Assembly: GCA_033764875.1 (NCBI GenBank)
Contig: JANRIO010000104.1
Location: 7,154 to 71,153 of the forward strand
Reading direction: 5' to 3'
Length of the DNA stretch: 64,000 nucleotides
From: AWTP1-13 sp033764875
GTDB taxonomy: Bacteria > Pseudomonadota > Alphaproteobacteria > Rhizobiales > Hyphomicrobiaceae
Positions 36,212 through 44,966 of this stretch are shown piece by piece (positions within the stretch are counted from its first letter, which is position 1; each line of letters begins with the position of its first letter). Under the pieces are notes generated by a model. The model had not been told where the DNA came from, searched no databases, and worked only from the letters and a program-made list of their open reading frames with translations. A program made the translations under genes and the position numbers.

Positions 36212-36458
36212 GCAACCGCTTCTCCTCGACTAAAAGAGCACAAATGGCGCGGGGCTCGGCAGCCAGACGACCCGGATGCCTACCCAAGGGGCGGGCTCCG
36301 CCTCGGGGAGCCCTGCGGGCGTCGGCCCGGGTCCGGTATCTGCGGCAACTGAGTCATGTTTGCACTATCGGTGCGCCTGGCGGCGTGGTTCAAAGGCCCG
36401 GCAACCTGTCCGCGGTGCCGCTCGTGCTCCGCCTCTGAAGGATGCCTCCCTTCGTCGT

Positions 36459-36560
36459 CCTCGGGCTCGTCCCGGCTCGTCCCGAGGCTTCCCATCGCTC
36501 CGCAATCGCCGGAGCGGGCGGTTGGTGTGGATGGCCGGGACACGCCCGACCACGACACCC
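36459..36560. repeat. Palindromic intergenic repeat, REP-like
   Basis: The 36212-36630 gap carries three successive hairpins: CCTCGGG/CCCGAGG (36459-36487), a GCTCCG/CGGAGC stem, and GGCCGGG...CCCGACC. The texture (TGGATGGCCGGGACA) resembles the intergenic palindromes common in Hyphomicrobiales genomes. A related CCTCGGG-type hairpin occurs at 50923. The remainder of the gap has no supportable gene. Confidence 0.5.
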
Positions 36561-36630
36561 CGGGTGCCTGTCGGACCGAGAGCACTGGGCTGAGACAAAC
36601 ACCACGCACGTGGAAGAGCAGGGCGCGCAA

Positions 36631-37635
36631 ATGAAGCCGATCTACATCACCTTCCTGAACGGCCTCGATATCGAGGCGCTCGACATGACGGATGCGGAAA
36701 TCCTGGGCGCCATCGAATCCAGCCTCGGCGCGCAGGGGCGCGGCGAGACCGTGATCGAGCCGCGCGTGCATCTGCACCCCTCCCCCGACGTCGAAGGGCA
36801 CTTCAACGTGCTGCGCGGCGCCATCGGCGGCGCGGTGGATCGCGCCGGCGTCAAGGTGGTGAGCGACTTCTACCGCAACTTCGAGCACGGGCTTCCCTCC
36901 GAGATGGCGGTGCTGGTGCTGATGTCGCGGGACACGGGAACGCCGCAGGCCATTCTCGACGCCACCGCGATCACCGACATGCGCACCGGCGCGGTGACGG
37001 CGATCGGCGCAAAGCACCTGGCGCGCAAGGGGGCGAAGGTCCTCGGCCATATCGGCGCGCGCGGCACCGCCTACTGGAACGTGCGCCTGCTCGACAGCCT
37101 GTTCGACTTCAGCGAGATCCGCGTGCATTCGCGCCGGGCGGAGAGCCGCGATCCGTTCGCCGCGCGCCTGTCGCAGGATCTCGGCAAGCCGGTCGTCGCC
37201 CTGGACAACTGGGAGGATACGATCCGGGGGGCCGACATCGTCGTCGAGGCATCGCGGCTGACGACGCCCGAGCCCCTCCTGAAGACGGAGTGGATCAAGC
37301 CCGGGGCGCTCGTCATGCCCTACGGCACCAAGAGCGCGCTCGAACTGTCGCTCACCGACATCATGTCGAAGCTGGTGGTCGACGACTGGCGGCAGTGCCG
37401 GGAGGGCGAGCTCGGGGCGTTGCGCCAGCACGTCCGCGCGGGCAAGCTGTCGGAGGCGACCCTGCACGCCGAGATCTGCCAGATCGTCGCCGGGCTCAAG
37501 CCCGGGCGCGAGCGCGACGACGAGACGATCCTGTTCTGGCATCGCGGCCTGTCGCTCAGCGACATCGCCCTCGGCCACGCCATGATCGAGAAGGCGGCGC
37601 GGCTCGGCATCGGCCAGCGCCTGCGCTTTGCCTGA
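36631..37635 (+). CDS. Ornithine cyclodeaminase / mu-crystallin family protein
   Basis: A 334-residue Rossmann-fold protein. The N-terminal dimerisation part begins MKPIYITFLNGLDIEALDMT. The NAD(P)-binding domain has AIGAKHLARKGAKVLGHIGARG, where the glycine loop is GHIGARG, and RGADIVVEASRLTTPEP corresponds to the nucleotide-site end of the domain. Family members deaminate ornithine, reduce ketimines or oxidise amino acids; the exact reaction here is open. ATG 36631 is used since the upstream open frame runs through the palindromic repeat. It is convergent with a class II aldolase gene. Confidence 0.85.
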   Translation: MKPIYITFLNGLDIEALDMTDAEILGAIESSLGAQGRGETVIEPRVHLHPSPDVEGHFNVLRGAIGGAVDRAGVKVVSDFYRNFEHGLPSEMAVLVLMSRDTGTPQAILDATAITDMRTGAVTAIGAKHLARKGAKVLGHIGARGTAYWNVRLLDSLFDFSEIRVHSRRAESRDPFAARLSQDLGKPVVALDNWEDTIRGADIVVEASRLTTPEPLLKTEWIKPGALVMPYGTKSALELSLTDIMSKLVVDDWRQCREGELGALRQHVRAGKLSEATLHAEICQIVAGLKPGRERDDETILFWHRGLSLSDIALGHAMIEKAARLGIGQRLRFA

Positions 37636-37704
37636 GGGCGGCGCCGGGGGAGGCGGGCTGCGGGCGAGAGGGCGGACTAGGACCGATGCCGTCCCTCGCC
37701 CCCG

Positions 37705-38379
37705 TCACGTCGCCCGCCGCAGGCCTTCCGGGAGGTCGGCGCTTTGCTGGCCGTAGGTCTTGAACTTCTCCAATACGTCCGCGATCTGGGCCTCGCTCAG
37801 CACCGGCGGCTCGCCCAGACGCAGGCACAGGAGATACTGCTCGGCCAGCTCCTCGACCGTGACGGCCAGCGCAAGGGCACGCGCGATCGAGCTGTCAGCG
37901 GCGATCACGCCGTGGTGCGCCATCAGACAGGCGCGACGCCCCTCCAGGGCCTTCACAACGCGATCGGCCAGGGCCTGCGAGCCGAAGATCTCGTAGGGCG
38001 CGCAACGGATCGTCGCGCCGCCGGCGGCGGCGATGACGTAGTGGATCGCCGGGATGTCACGGCCGAGGATGGATAGGGCGGTGGCGTGGGTCGAATGGGT
38101 GTGCACCACCGCATTGAGATCCGGGCGGGCCTGCAGGATGTCGCGGTGGAAGCGCCATTCGCTCGAGGGCAGAACGTCACCCTGGAAAGTCGCGTCCCAG
38201 CCCATGGCGACGACATGGTCGGCCGTCATCCGGTCGTAGGCGATACCGGTCGGCGAGATCAGGAAGCCGTTGCCGTGCCGGACGCTGATGTTGCCCGCGG
38301 TGCCCTTGTTGATGCCGAGGCGGCTCATGCTGAGGCACGAATCGACGATCTCTTGGCGCAGTTGGCGTTCGGTGCTCAT
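37705..38379 (-). CDS. Class II aldolase/adducin family protein
   Basis: A 224-residue zinc aldolase of the fuculose-phosphate aldolase type. SRLGINKGTAGNISVRHGNG forms the phosphate/substrate loop. The zinc ligands are the histidines of VVHTHSTHAT and the later LMAHHGVI. A glutamate expected as catalytic base fits SSEWRFH. Such enzymes split sugar phosphates or decarboxylate related acids. Together with the neighbouring zinc alcohol dehydrogenase and cyclodeaminase-like gene it suggests a small catabolic set, though they are on different strands. Confidence 0.88.
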   Translation of the reverse strand: MSTERQLRQEIVDSCLSMSRLGINKGTAGNISVRHGNGFLISPTGIAYDRMTADHVVAMGWDATFQGDVLPSSEWRFHRDILQARPDLNAVVHTHSTHATALSILGRDIPAIHYVIAAAGGATIRCAPYEIFGSQALADRVVKALEGRRACLMAHHGVIAADSSIARALALAVTVEELAEQYLLCLRLGEPPVLSEAQIADVLEKFKTYGQQSADLPEGLRRAT

Positions 38380-38643
38380 TGCTTCGCTCGCTTGGCTGGA
38401 TCGAGAGGCGGGTCCCCTCGAGGATGCGGCCGACGTCCTCGGCTAGCATATCAGCGCCCGTCGTGACCGAGAAACGCTAGGCGCCGGCGATGTGCCGAGA
38501 CTGGGTCAGCTCGGGAGCCTGGACGATGCGCCGATGGCGGGGCTGGTCATCGTCACGCCGATGCTGTCCTATTGCCTGCTCAAAAGGCGGCCCGCGTGCG
38601 CCCTGTCCCGGGCCACCGCGGCCGAAGCCAACAACGGACCCAC

Positions 38644-38838
38644 ATGATCGAGCGCATTCCGCACTGCTGCCAACGGGGCGCCTTCACGGCGCTGGTCGAG
38701 GACGGCCGGGCCGTCGGCATCGAGCCGCACCCGGGCGATACGGCGCTGCTCTCCAATGCGCGCGGACGCTGCCTTGCAGGCGTGCGGCTGACGGCCGACG
38801 TGCGCCCCGGCGTCGCCGTGCTCCCGACGGGAGCCTGG
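38644..38838 (+). pseudogene. Remnant of a molybdopterin oxidoreductase (BisC/DorA-like), internally deleted
   Basis: From ATG 38644 the frame reads RGAFTALVEDGRAVGIEPHP, which resembles the N-terminus of biotin-sulfoxide/TMAO reductases. Directly afterwards comes SNARGRCLAGVRLTADVRPG and VAVLPTGAW, which resembles their C-terminal dinucleotide-binding domain. Hundreds of catalytic residues are missing between them, near 38739. After 38838 the homology stops. The surrounding 38380-39026 interval contains no other supportable gene, although a hydrophobic fragment (MAGLVIVTPMLSYCLL) is readable at about 38530-38580. The region looks like deleted leftovers. Confidence 0.55.
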
Positions 38839-39026
38839 GCGGCTGGGCGGCGCACGCGTGCCTCGCGGCCATCGAGCGCGATGCGGGCAATGCGCCGCTG
38901 CCCGGATTCGCAAGGCCGGAAATTGCGGTCTCGGCGGACCACGCAAGGGGCCCGGCTTCGAGCCCGATGACAGCTGACGGCGCGGGCTCGCCTGAGCCTG
39001 CCACCAACAACCAAGACGGAGGAAAC

Positions 39027-40199
39027 ATGCCAGCAAGCCCGTCGGCCAAATCCGACATCCGCGTCACCACCTACGCCGGCCCCGGCGCACGGCCCGTCAT
39101 GCACACGGTGCCGTGGCCGAAGGTGCCGCCCAAGGGCGCATTGATCAAGATCGGGGCCTGCGGGGTCTGCGGCACCGACCAGCACATCCTCAAGGGCCAC
39201 TGGCCGAAGCCGCTGCCGTGGCCGTTCACGCTCGGCCACGAGCTTGCCGGGGTCGTCGTCGAGATCGGGCCGGAGCTGACCCGCGACCACATGGGCAAAC
39301 CGATCGGCGTCGGCTCGAAGCTGATGCTGCCGCCGCTGATGCCGTGCGGCTTCTGCGACTGGTGCAAGCGCTACCCCGAGCAGTCGAACAAGTGCCTGAC
39401 ACCCGTCTACTACGGACGCTATCTGGGCTTCGACAAGCCGCCGCACCTGTGGGGCGGATGGGCGGAGTACGTCTATGTCGACCTCGGCGAGCTGCCGGGC
39501 ACGAAGATCTACAGGCTTCCCGACGACATGAGCCTGTTGCTGGGATCGCTGTCGGAGCCGCTGACCTCGTGCATCCGCGGCTTCAACCGCGCCATCCGGG
39601 CCGGCGCCTTCAAGTGGGGCGACACGGTCGTGATCCAGGGCACGGGGCCGATCGGCATCCTCGCCATCGCCGCGGCGCAGGAGATGGGGGCGGGCCGGGT
39701 CATCGCCGTCGGCGCGCCGGAGAGCCCGCGGCTGGAGCTTGCACGCGCCTTCGGGGCGGAGGCGACCGTCGACATCGAGGTGCACAAGAGTGCCGAGGCG
39801 CGCATCAAGGCGGTGCGCGACATCGTCGGCGGGTACGGCGCGGACGTGGTGATGGACTGCTCGGGGCACCCGACGGCGGGGCCCGAAGGCCTCGAGTTCC
39901 TGCGCGACGGAGGCTGCTACGTCGAGATGGGGCAGTTCACCGACGCGGGTCCCATCATGACCAACTGGCATCGCATCTGCACCAAGGACGTGACGCTGCT
40001 GGGCTCGTGGGCGTTCACGGCCAACGACCTGGCGCTCGGCGTCGACATGCTCGACCGGGCACGCAACAGATACCCCTGGCGCCGGATGCAGACGCTGTAT
40101 CCGTTCACGCTCGAGGGTGTCGAGCAGGCGGTCGCCGACGCCATGGCGATGAAGACGGTGAAGAGCACCATCGTGCCGTTCGCGGAGCTGGCGGAATAG
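39027..40199 (+). CDS. Zinc-dependent medium-chain alcohol dehydrogenase
   Basis: A 390-residue MDR-family dehydrogenase. The catalytic zinc site is GACGVCGTDQHI with GHELAGVV; the structural zinc loop is PCGFCDWCKRYPEQSNKC. The NAD-binding motif is VVIQGTGPIGILA. Threonine/sorbitol-type or aryl/aliphatic alcohol dehydrogenases share this plan and the substrate is not readable. GGAGGAAAC lies immediately before ATG 39027, which fixes the start and excludes the long open frame upstream. It ends 36 bp before the convergent GGDEF/EAL gene with a hairpin between. Confidence 0.9.
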   Translation: MPASPSAKSDIRVTTYAGPGARPVMHTVPWPKVPPKGALIKIGACGVCGTDQHILKGHWPKPLPWPFTLGHELAGVVVEIGPELTRDHMGKPIGVGSKLMLPPLMPCGFCDWCKRYPEQSNKCLTPVYYGRYLGFDKPPHLWGGWAEYVYVDLGELPGTKIYRLPDDMSLLLGSLSEPLTSCIRGFNRAIRAGAFKWGDTVVIQGTGPIGILAIAAAQEMGAGRVIAVGAPESPRLELARAFGAEATVDIEVHKSAEARIKAVRDIVGGYGADVVMDCSGHPTAGPEGLEFLRDGGCYVEMGQFTDAGPIMTNWHRICTKDVTLLGSWAFTANDLALGVDMLDRARNRYPWRRMQTLYPFTLEGVEQAVADAMAMKTVKSTIVPFAELAE

Positions 40200-40207
40200 G
40201 GTGGCGC

Positions 40208-40226
40208 CGGACGCCGGCGGCGTCCG
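40208..40226. terminator. Hairpin between convergent genes
   Basis: CGGACGCC (40208-40215) pairs perfectly with GGCGTCCG (40219-40226) over a 3-nt loop, between the dehydrogenase stop (40199) and the end of the GGDEF/EAL gene (40236). There is no T-tract. Confidence 0.5.
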
Positions 40227-40235
40227 CAGTGTCTA

Positions 40236-42470
40236 CTAGGCCGCGCCGCGCAGCGTGCGCCCGGTGTCCTCGCCCGTGCGCTCGAGCGAGGCCGCAACGG
40301 CCTCGGGCGGCATCGGCTGACTGTAGAGAAAGCCCTGGGCGATGTCGCAGCCGATGCTGGCGAGGAACTCGGCCTGCGCGGGGGTCTCGACGCCCTCCGC
40401 CACCACCGACAGCTCCAGGGCGCGTCCGAGCGAGACGACGGCGCTGGTGACCGCCTTGCCGGTGCGCTGGGCAAGGCCGGCGATGAACGACTTGTCGATC
40501 TTGAGGCGCGACACCGGGAATGTCTTGAGGGCGGCGAGGCTCGAGAAGCCGGTGCCGAAGTCGTCAATCGACACCGCGACGCCGAGCTGCTGCAGCGCCT
40601 TGATGCTCTCGATCGCGCCCTCGATGTCGTGCATCAGGAGGCTCTCGGTGAGCTCGAGCTCGAGATGCCGGCTCGCCAGGCCGCTGCCGTTGAGAGCCTC
40701 CGCCACGCTGTGCACGAGGCTGTCGCTGCGGAACTGGCGGGCGGAGACGTTGACGCACATGCGCAGGGGCGCGTAGCCGGCCTGCTGCCATTGCATCGCC
40801 TGCCGGCAGGCCTCCTTGAGCACCCAGTCGCCGATGGGAACGATGAGCCCGGTGTCCTCCGCCGCAGGGATGAATGCGGCCGGCGACAGCAGTCCGCGGC
40901 TCGGGTGCTGCCAGCGCAGCAGGGCCTCGACACCGATGATCCTGCCGCTGGCGACGTCGATCTGGGGCTGGTAGTGGAGCACGAACTCGCCATTGGCGAG
41001 GGCCAGGCGCAGGTCGGCGCGCAGCGCGAACTCGTCGTGGCCGGGCGCGCGCATATCGGGCGTGCAGAAGCACAAGCCGTCGCGGCCTTCCTGCTTGCTG
41101 CGGTACATGGCGCCGTCGGCGTTGGTGAGCAGCCTCTCCGCGTCTTCGCCGTCGCGCGGGTAGGTCGCGACGCCGATGCTGCTGGTGACGGTGCAGCTGC
41201 GGCCAGAGACGACGATGGGCGCCGAGATCTCGCGCCGGATGCGCTCGACCTGGGCGCGCAGGGCGTCGTCGTCGGGAGGCTGATCGGCGAGCACGATCAC
41301 GAACTCGTCGCCGCCGAAGCGCAGCACGGTGCCTTCATCTCCGACGGCCGATCGCATGCGCTGGGCCGCATGCTTGAGCAGCTCGTCGCCGGCGGCATGG
41401 CCGAGGCTGTCGTTCACCAGCTTGAAATTGTCGAGATCGACGAAGACGACGGTCATCCAGCGCCCGGCGGATCTGGCCGCATCGATCGCGCGCTGAAGGG
41501 CTTCGTCGAGCAGCGACCGGTTGGGCAGGCCGGTCAGGGCATCGTGGGTCGCCATGAACGAGATGCGATCCTCGATGCGCTTCCTCTCGATGGCGATGCC
41601 GGCGATGCGGGTCGCGACCTCGACGACACTCTCCTCGTGCCTGCGCGGCGCACGTATGGTCTCCGAGTACATGGCAAAGGTGCCAAGCACCTCGCCCTTC
41701 GCGCTCATGATGGGGGTGGACCAGCAGGAGCGCAGGCCGAAGCCTGCGGCGATGTCCTTGTAGGCCGCCCAGAGCGGATCCGTGGCAATGTCGGTGACGA
41801 TGACGGGCCTGGCCGTGAAGGCGGCGGTGCCGCAGCTGCCGACATTGGCACCGATCTCGATCCCGTCGATGAGCGCGCAGTACTCCGCAGGCAGGCTCGG
41901 GGCCGCGCCGTGGCGCAGGCGCCTGCCGTCCTCGAGCAGCAGGATCGAGCTGCGGATGCCATCGACCTGCCCCTCGATCATGTGCATCAGGCTGTCGAGC
42001 ACCTCGGCGAGCGGCACGCCTTGCGCGATCAGCTGCAGCACGTCCGCCTGGCCCTTGAGCAGGGCCTCGGAGCGGGCACGGCTCGAGATGTCGGTGAAGG
42101 TGGTGACGAAGCCGCCGCCGGCGATCGGCGCGGTGCAGACCTCGACGGTCGAGCCCCTCTCCGGGCGCCAGCGCAGCTTGTGCCGCCCGCGCCGGGTGGC
42201 GTTGTCGAGATGCTCGCGGACGGCGGTGGCGGGGTCCTTGTGCCCGTCGTAGTGAGCAACGCGCAGCGCGTCGAGGACGTCCTGCAGGGCAACCCCGCGG
42301 CCGGGCGTCTCGGGAAGCTCAAGCGCTGCCCGTGCCTCGCGGTTGGCGTAGACGATGCGCAGATCCGGATCGAGCACGGAGATACCGCCGGGGAAATCCT
42401 CCAGCGCGCTCGCCAGCTCGAATTGTCGATCGTGCATGGTTGGACCCATGGCCTCTTTGCATCCGGCCAT
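40236..42470 (-). CDS. PAS-GAF-GGDEF-EAL cyclic di-GMP enzyme
   Basis: A 744-residue soluble protein that makes and/or breaks cyclic di-GMP. Domains in order: PAS (about 15-135, GISVLDPDLRIVYANREA), GAF (about 150-300, GSCGTAAFTARPVIVTDIA), GGDEF (about 305-475, THDALTGLPNRS and intact RFGGDEF) and EAL (about 490-735, GVEALLRW, LELELTESLL, SIDDFGTGFSSL, KIDKSFI). Both active-site sets look complete. No RxxD inhibitory site was clearly seen. Several starts are possible (42470, 42449, 42437). The sensory input of PAS/GAF is unknown. Confidence 0.93.
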   Translation of the reverse strand: MAGCKEAMGPTMHDRQFELASALEDFPGGISVLDPDLRIVYANREARAALELPETPGRGVALQDVLDALRVAHYDGHKDPATAVREHLDNATRRGRHKLRWRPERGSTVEVCTAPIAGGGFVTTFTDISSRARSEALLKGQADVLQLIAQGVPLAEVLDSLMHMIEGQVDGIRSSILLLEDGRRLRHGAAPSLPAEYCALIDGIEIGANVGSCGTAAFTARPVIVTDIATDPLWAAYKDIAAGFGLRSCWSTPIMSAKGEVLGTFAMYSETIRAPRRHEESVVEVATRIAGIAIERKRIEDRISFMATHDALTGLPNRSLLDEALQRAIDAARSAGRWMTVVFVDLDNFKLVNDSLGHAAGDELLKHAAQRMRSAVGDEGTVLRFGGDEFVIVLADQPPDDDALRAQVERIRREISAPIVVSGRSCTVTSSIGVATYPRDGEDAERLLTNADGAMYRSKQEGRDGLCFCTPDMRAPGHDEFALRADLRLALANGEFVLHYQPQIDVASGRIIGVEALLRWQHPSRGLLSPAAFIPAAEDTGLIVPIGDWVLKEACRQAMQWQQAGYAPLRMCVNVSARQFRSDSLVHSVAEALNGSGLASRHLELELTESLLMHDIEGAIESIKALQQLGVAVSIDDFGTGFSSLAALKTFPVSRLKIDKSFIAGLAQRTGKAVTSAVVSLGRALELSVVAEGVETPAQAEFLASIGCDIAQGFLYSQPMPPEAVAASLERTGEDTGRTLRGAA

Positions 42471-42564
42471 GTGTGCACGGAATTTCTGAAACTCGCGTAT
42501 GCCGGAAGCCGGACCGGGATAAATCCGCGCGGCTCGGTTAAGGATGGGTTGCGCGGCGTCCCGC

Positions 42565-43344
42565 TCAGGCCGCGCGGGTGCGCTGTGCCGCCAGCAGGCC
42601 CAGAAGCGCCGCGGTGCCGATGAGCGCCTGCGTCGAGAGGGCCTCCCAGCTCGGATTGAGCCCCAGGTCGATCAGCCAGCGCGGGACGTCGGCGGGATGG
42701 ACGGGAAGCAGAACCTGCTCCTGGCACTCCTGGATGGCGGCGCCGACGAACTTGAGGCCCATGACGAACAGGAACGCCGAGGTGACGAGGAACATCGGGC
42801 GCAGCGGCAACCGCACCGCGAGCCAGACGATGGCGATGACGAGCAGCACGAGGGCCAGGGAGGCGACACCCATGCCGGTCAGGATGCCCAGCGTCCAGCC
42901 GTTGCTGGTGCGCGCCATCGCGTGCAGGAAGAGCGCGGTCTCGGCCCCCTCGCGCAGGACGGCAAGAAAGGCGATGGTTGCCATGGAGAGCGTGGCGCGC
43001 GGGCCGATGGTGGTTGCGGCGTGCCTGAGATCCGAGGTCCAGGCCGCCGGATCCTGACGCAGATACAACCAGCCGCTCATGTAGAGCATCATCGCCGCGG
43101 CGAAGATCAGCACGGCCGCCTCGATCCTGTCGTCGTGCATGCCGTCGAAGAAGGCCTCGAAGGCGGCGGCTGCAAACAGGCTCGCGACGATGCCCGCGAG
43201 GGCCCCCGCGTAGAGCCAGGCGATGGCACGACCGGCGCCCGCCTTGCGCAGAAAGGCCGCCAGCGCGGCGATGACGAGGATCGCCTCGAGCCCCTCGCGC
43301 AGCAGCACGGAGCCCGATTGCAGCGCGTCGGAGATGAAGCCCAT
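42565..43344 (-). CDS. FTR1-family iron permease
   Basis: A 259-residue membrane protein with about seven helices. The iron-pathway motifs are REGLEA (residues 16-21) and REGAE in the second half. FTR1/EfeU proteins import iron, often with EfeO/EfeB or a multicopper oxidase; no partner is encoded next to it. The start at 43344 (MGFISDALQSGSVLLREG) fits the family; an in-frame upstream ATG at 43434 would place the promoter palindrome inside the gene and is rejected. Regulation is probably iron-dependent given the operator at 43424. Confidence 0.9.
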   Translation of the reverse strand: MGFISDALQSGSVLLREGLEAILVIAALAAFLRKAGAGRAIAWLYAGALAGIVASLFAAAAFEAFFDGMHDDRIEAAVLIFAAAMMLYMSGWLYLRQDPAAWTSDLRHAATTIGPRATLSMATIAFLAVLREGAETALFLHAMARTSNGWTLGILTGMGVASLALVLLVIAIVWLAVRLPLRPMFLVTSAFLFVMGLKFVGAAIQECQEQVLLPVHPADVPRWLIDLGLNPSWEALSTQALIGTAALLGLLAAQRTRAA

Positions 43345-43423
43345 GTGGGTCGCCTGTTGCTGGGGCCGGGGTCCCTGGAGGAGGCCTGCGCAGGGCGCGG
43401 CGAGGTCGCAGGCGCAGCTAATG

Positions 43424-43448
43424 AAACTCGACAAAAAATGTCAAGTTT
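43424..43448 (-). promoter_or_regulatory. Interrupted palindrome over the -35 box of the FTR1 gene
   Basis: On the minus strand AAACTTGACA-N5-TGTCGAGTTT forms a 10-bp inverted repeat with one mismatch. The left arm contains a consensus -35 TTGACA, with TTAGCT 17 bp further as a weak -10. TGA-N9-TCG inside it is one base off the RirA iron-responsive operator pattern TGA-N9-TCA. It lies 80 bp before the permease start and is strikingly AT-rich for this genome. Confidence 0.6.
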
Positions 43449-43519
43449 GATCGCCGCCGCAAGGGGCGCTGCGGCGAAGTGGCAGGCGCGGGCGGAGCAG
43501 GAGCGCGCGCCGTGGCGCC

Positions 43520-44941
43520 TCAGGCCGCGCGCGGCTTGACGGGAGGGCGCGTCTCCGCGGGCAGCGGGGAGCGGTAGGGGGTCGCCTCGGTGCGCGCCGC
43601 GTGGTCGGCCCGTGCGCGCGCGATGAGGGCGGCGTCCTCGAGCGCCTCGACGGCGACGGCCGCCATCACCTTCGCCGCCGTCACCATGCCCTTCTTGGCC
43701 TGCCCGGACTTGCCCTGGGCGGTGGCCTGCCAGGTGTGCAGGGGCGTGCCGATGGCGTGGGTGGCGACGCGGGCCTGCACCGTCGGCACCACCCAGCTCA
43801 CGTCGCCGACGTCGGTGGAGCCCATCATCGGGGCGCCCTTGGTGCCGAAGGGAACGACGAAGTCGCACAGGGGCAGGTCCTTGCGCGCCGGCACGCCGGC
43901 ACGGGCAAAGGCGGAAGCGATGTCCTCGGGCGTCAGCGTGGCCTGGATCTGGCGCGCGTAGGCCCGGTCGGCCTCGTCGAAGGGCGGGGCGCCGAGGGCA
44001 TCGAACTGGCGCTGCATGGCCTCCTCGAGCGGTGTGTTGCCGAGCAGGTTGGAGACGGCGCTGACGACCTGCATGGAGACCTGCGTCTCGGTCATCAGCG
44101 CGGCGCCCTGGGCGACCTTCTTCACGCGCTCGACCAGGGCGTGCATGCCGGCGAGGTCGCGGGCGCGGATGGCGTAGCGCACCTTCGCCGTGCCCTGCAC
44201 GACGTTCGGCGCGATGCCGCCGGCATCGAGAATGGCGTAGTGGATGCGCGCATCGGAGGGCATGTGCTCGCGCATGTAGTTGACGCCGACGCTCATCAGC
44301 TCCACGGCGTCGAGGGCGCTGCGGCCCAGGTGCGGGGAGGCCGCCGCATGCGAGGCGCGGCCCTTGAAGGTGAAATCCATGCGCGTGTTGGCAAGGCTCA
44401 TGGCGTCGTCGACGCGGTTGATGGAGCCGGGATGCCAGGAGATGGCGATGTCGACGTCGGCGAAGCGGCCGTCACGCACCATGAAGGCCTTGGCGGCGCC
44501 GCCTTCCTCGGCCGGGCAGCCGTAGTAGCGCACGCGGCCCTTGATGCCCTTCTCGGCGAGATAGCTCTTGACCGCCGTGGCCGCGAGCAGGGCTGCCGAG
44601 CCCAGCATGTTGTGGCCGCAGCCGTGGCCGTGGCCGCCGGCCTCCACCTCCCGCGGCTCGGCGATGCCGGCCTCCTGCGACAGGCCGGGGAGGGCGTCGT
44701 ACTCGCCGAGGATGGCGATCACGGGTCCGCCGTCGCCCGCCTCGCCCATCACCGCCGTCGGGATGCCGGCCAGGTCCTCGGTGATGCGGAAGCCCTCCTT
44801 CTCGAGCATGGCCTTGTGCTCGGCGACGGAGCGGTACTCGGCGTAGGCGAGCTCGGGCATGCCCCAGACGCGGTCGGAAAGGGCCTCGTAGTCCGCCTTG
44901 CGGGAGTCGACGTGCTGCCAGATGCGCTTGCTGTTCTGCAT
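43520..44941 (-). CDS. M20 family amidohydrolase, AbgB-like
   Basis: A 473-residue metal-dependent amidase. The metal-binding core includes GGHGHGCGHNMLGSAAL, GCPAEEGGAAKAFM and ISWHPGS, and the dimerisation domain includes FKGRASHAAASPHLGRSALD. It is closest in pattern to AbgB subunits that cleave p-aminobenzoyl-glutamate, but other N-acyl amino acids are possible. ATG 44941 follows GAGGATTTCCCC. It is the last gene of a minus-strand series starting with the M81 peptidase at 50785, with a 25-bp gap to the methyltransferase gene before it. Confidence 0.9.
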   Translation of the reverse strand: MQNSKRIWQHVDSRKADYEALSDRVWGMPELAYAEYRSVAEHKAMLEKEGFRITEDLAGIPTAVMGEAGDGGPVIAILGEYDALPGLSQEAGIAEPREVEAGGHGHGCGHNMLGSAALLAATAVKSYLAEKGIKGRVRYYGCPAEEGGAAKAFMVRDGRFADVDIAISWHPGSINRVDDAMSLANTRMDFTFKGRASHAAASPHLGRSALDAVELMSVGVNYMREHMPSDARIHYAILDAGGIAPNVVQGTAKVRYAIRARDLAGMHALVERVKKVAQGAALMTETQVSMQVVSAVSNLLGNTPLEEAMQRQFDALGAPPFDEADRAYARQIQATLTPEDIASAFARAGVPARKDLPLCDFVVPFGTKGAPMMGSTDVGDVSWVVPTVQARVATHAIGTPLHTWQATAQGKSGQAKKGMVTAAKVMAAVAVEALEDAALIARARADHAARTEATPYRSPLPAETRPPVKPRAA

Positions 44942-44966
44942 GGGGAAATCCTCGTTGGCTGCCAGC

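Noticed and set aside
36442..36630. N-terminal extension of the cyclodeaminase-like frame
   Set aside because: It translates the palindromic repeat; family similarity begins at ATG 36631.
38490..39026. Upstream extension of the alcohol dehydrogenase frame
   Set aside because: A perfect GGAGGAAAC site sets the start at 39027, and the upstream segment overlaps the oxidoreductase remnant in another frame.
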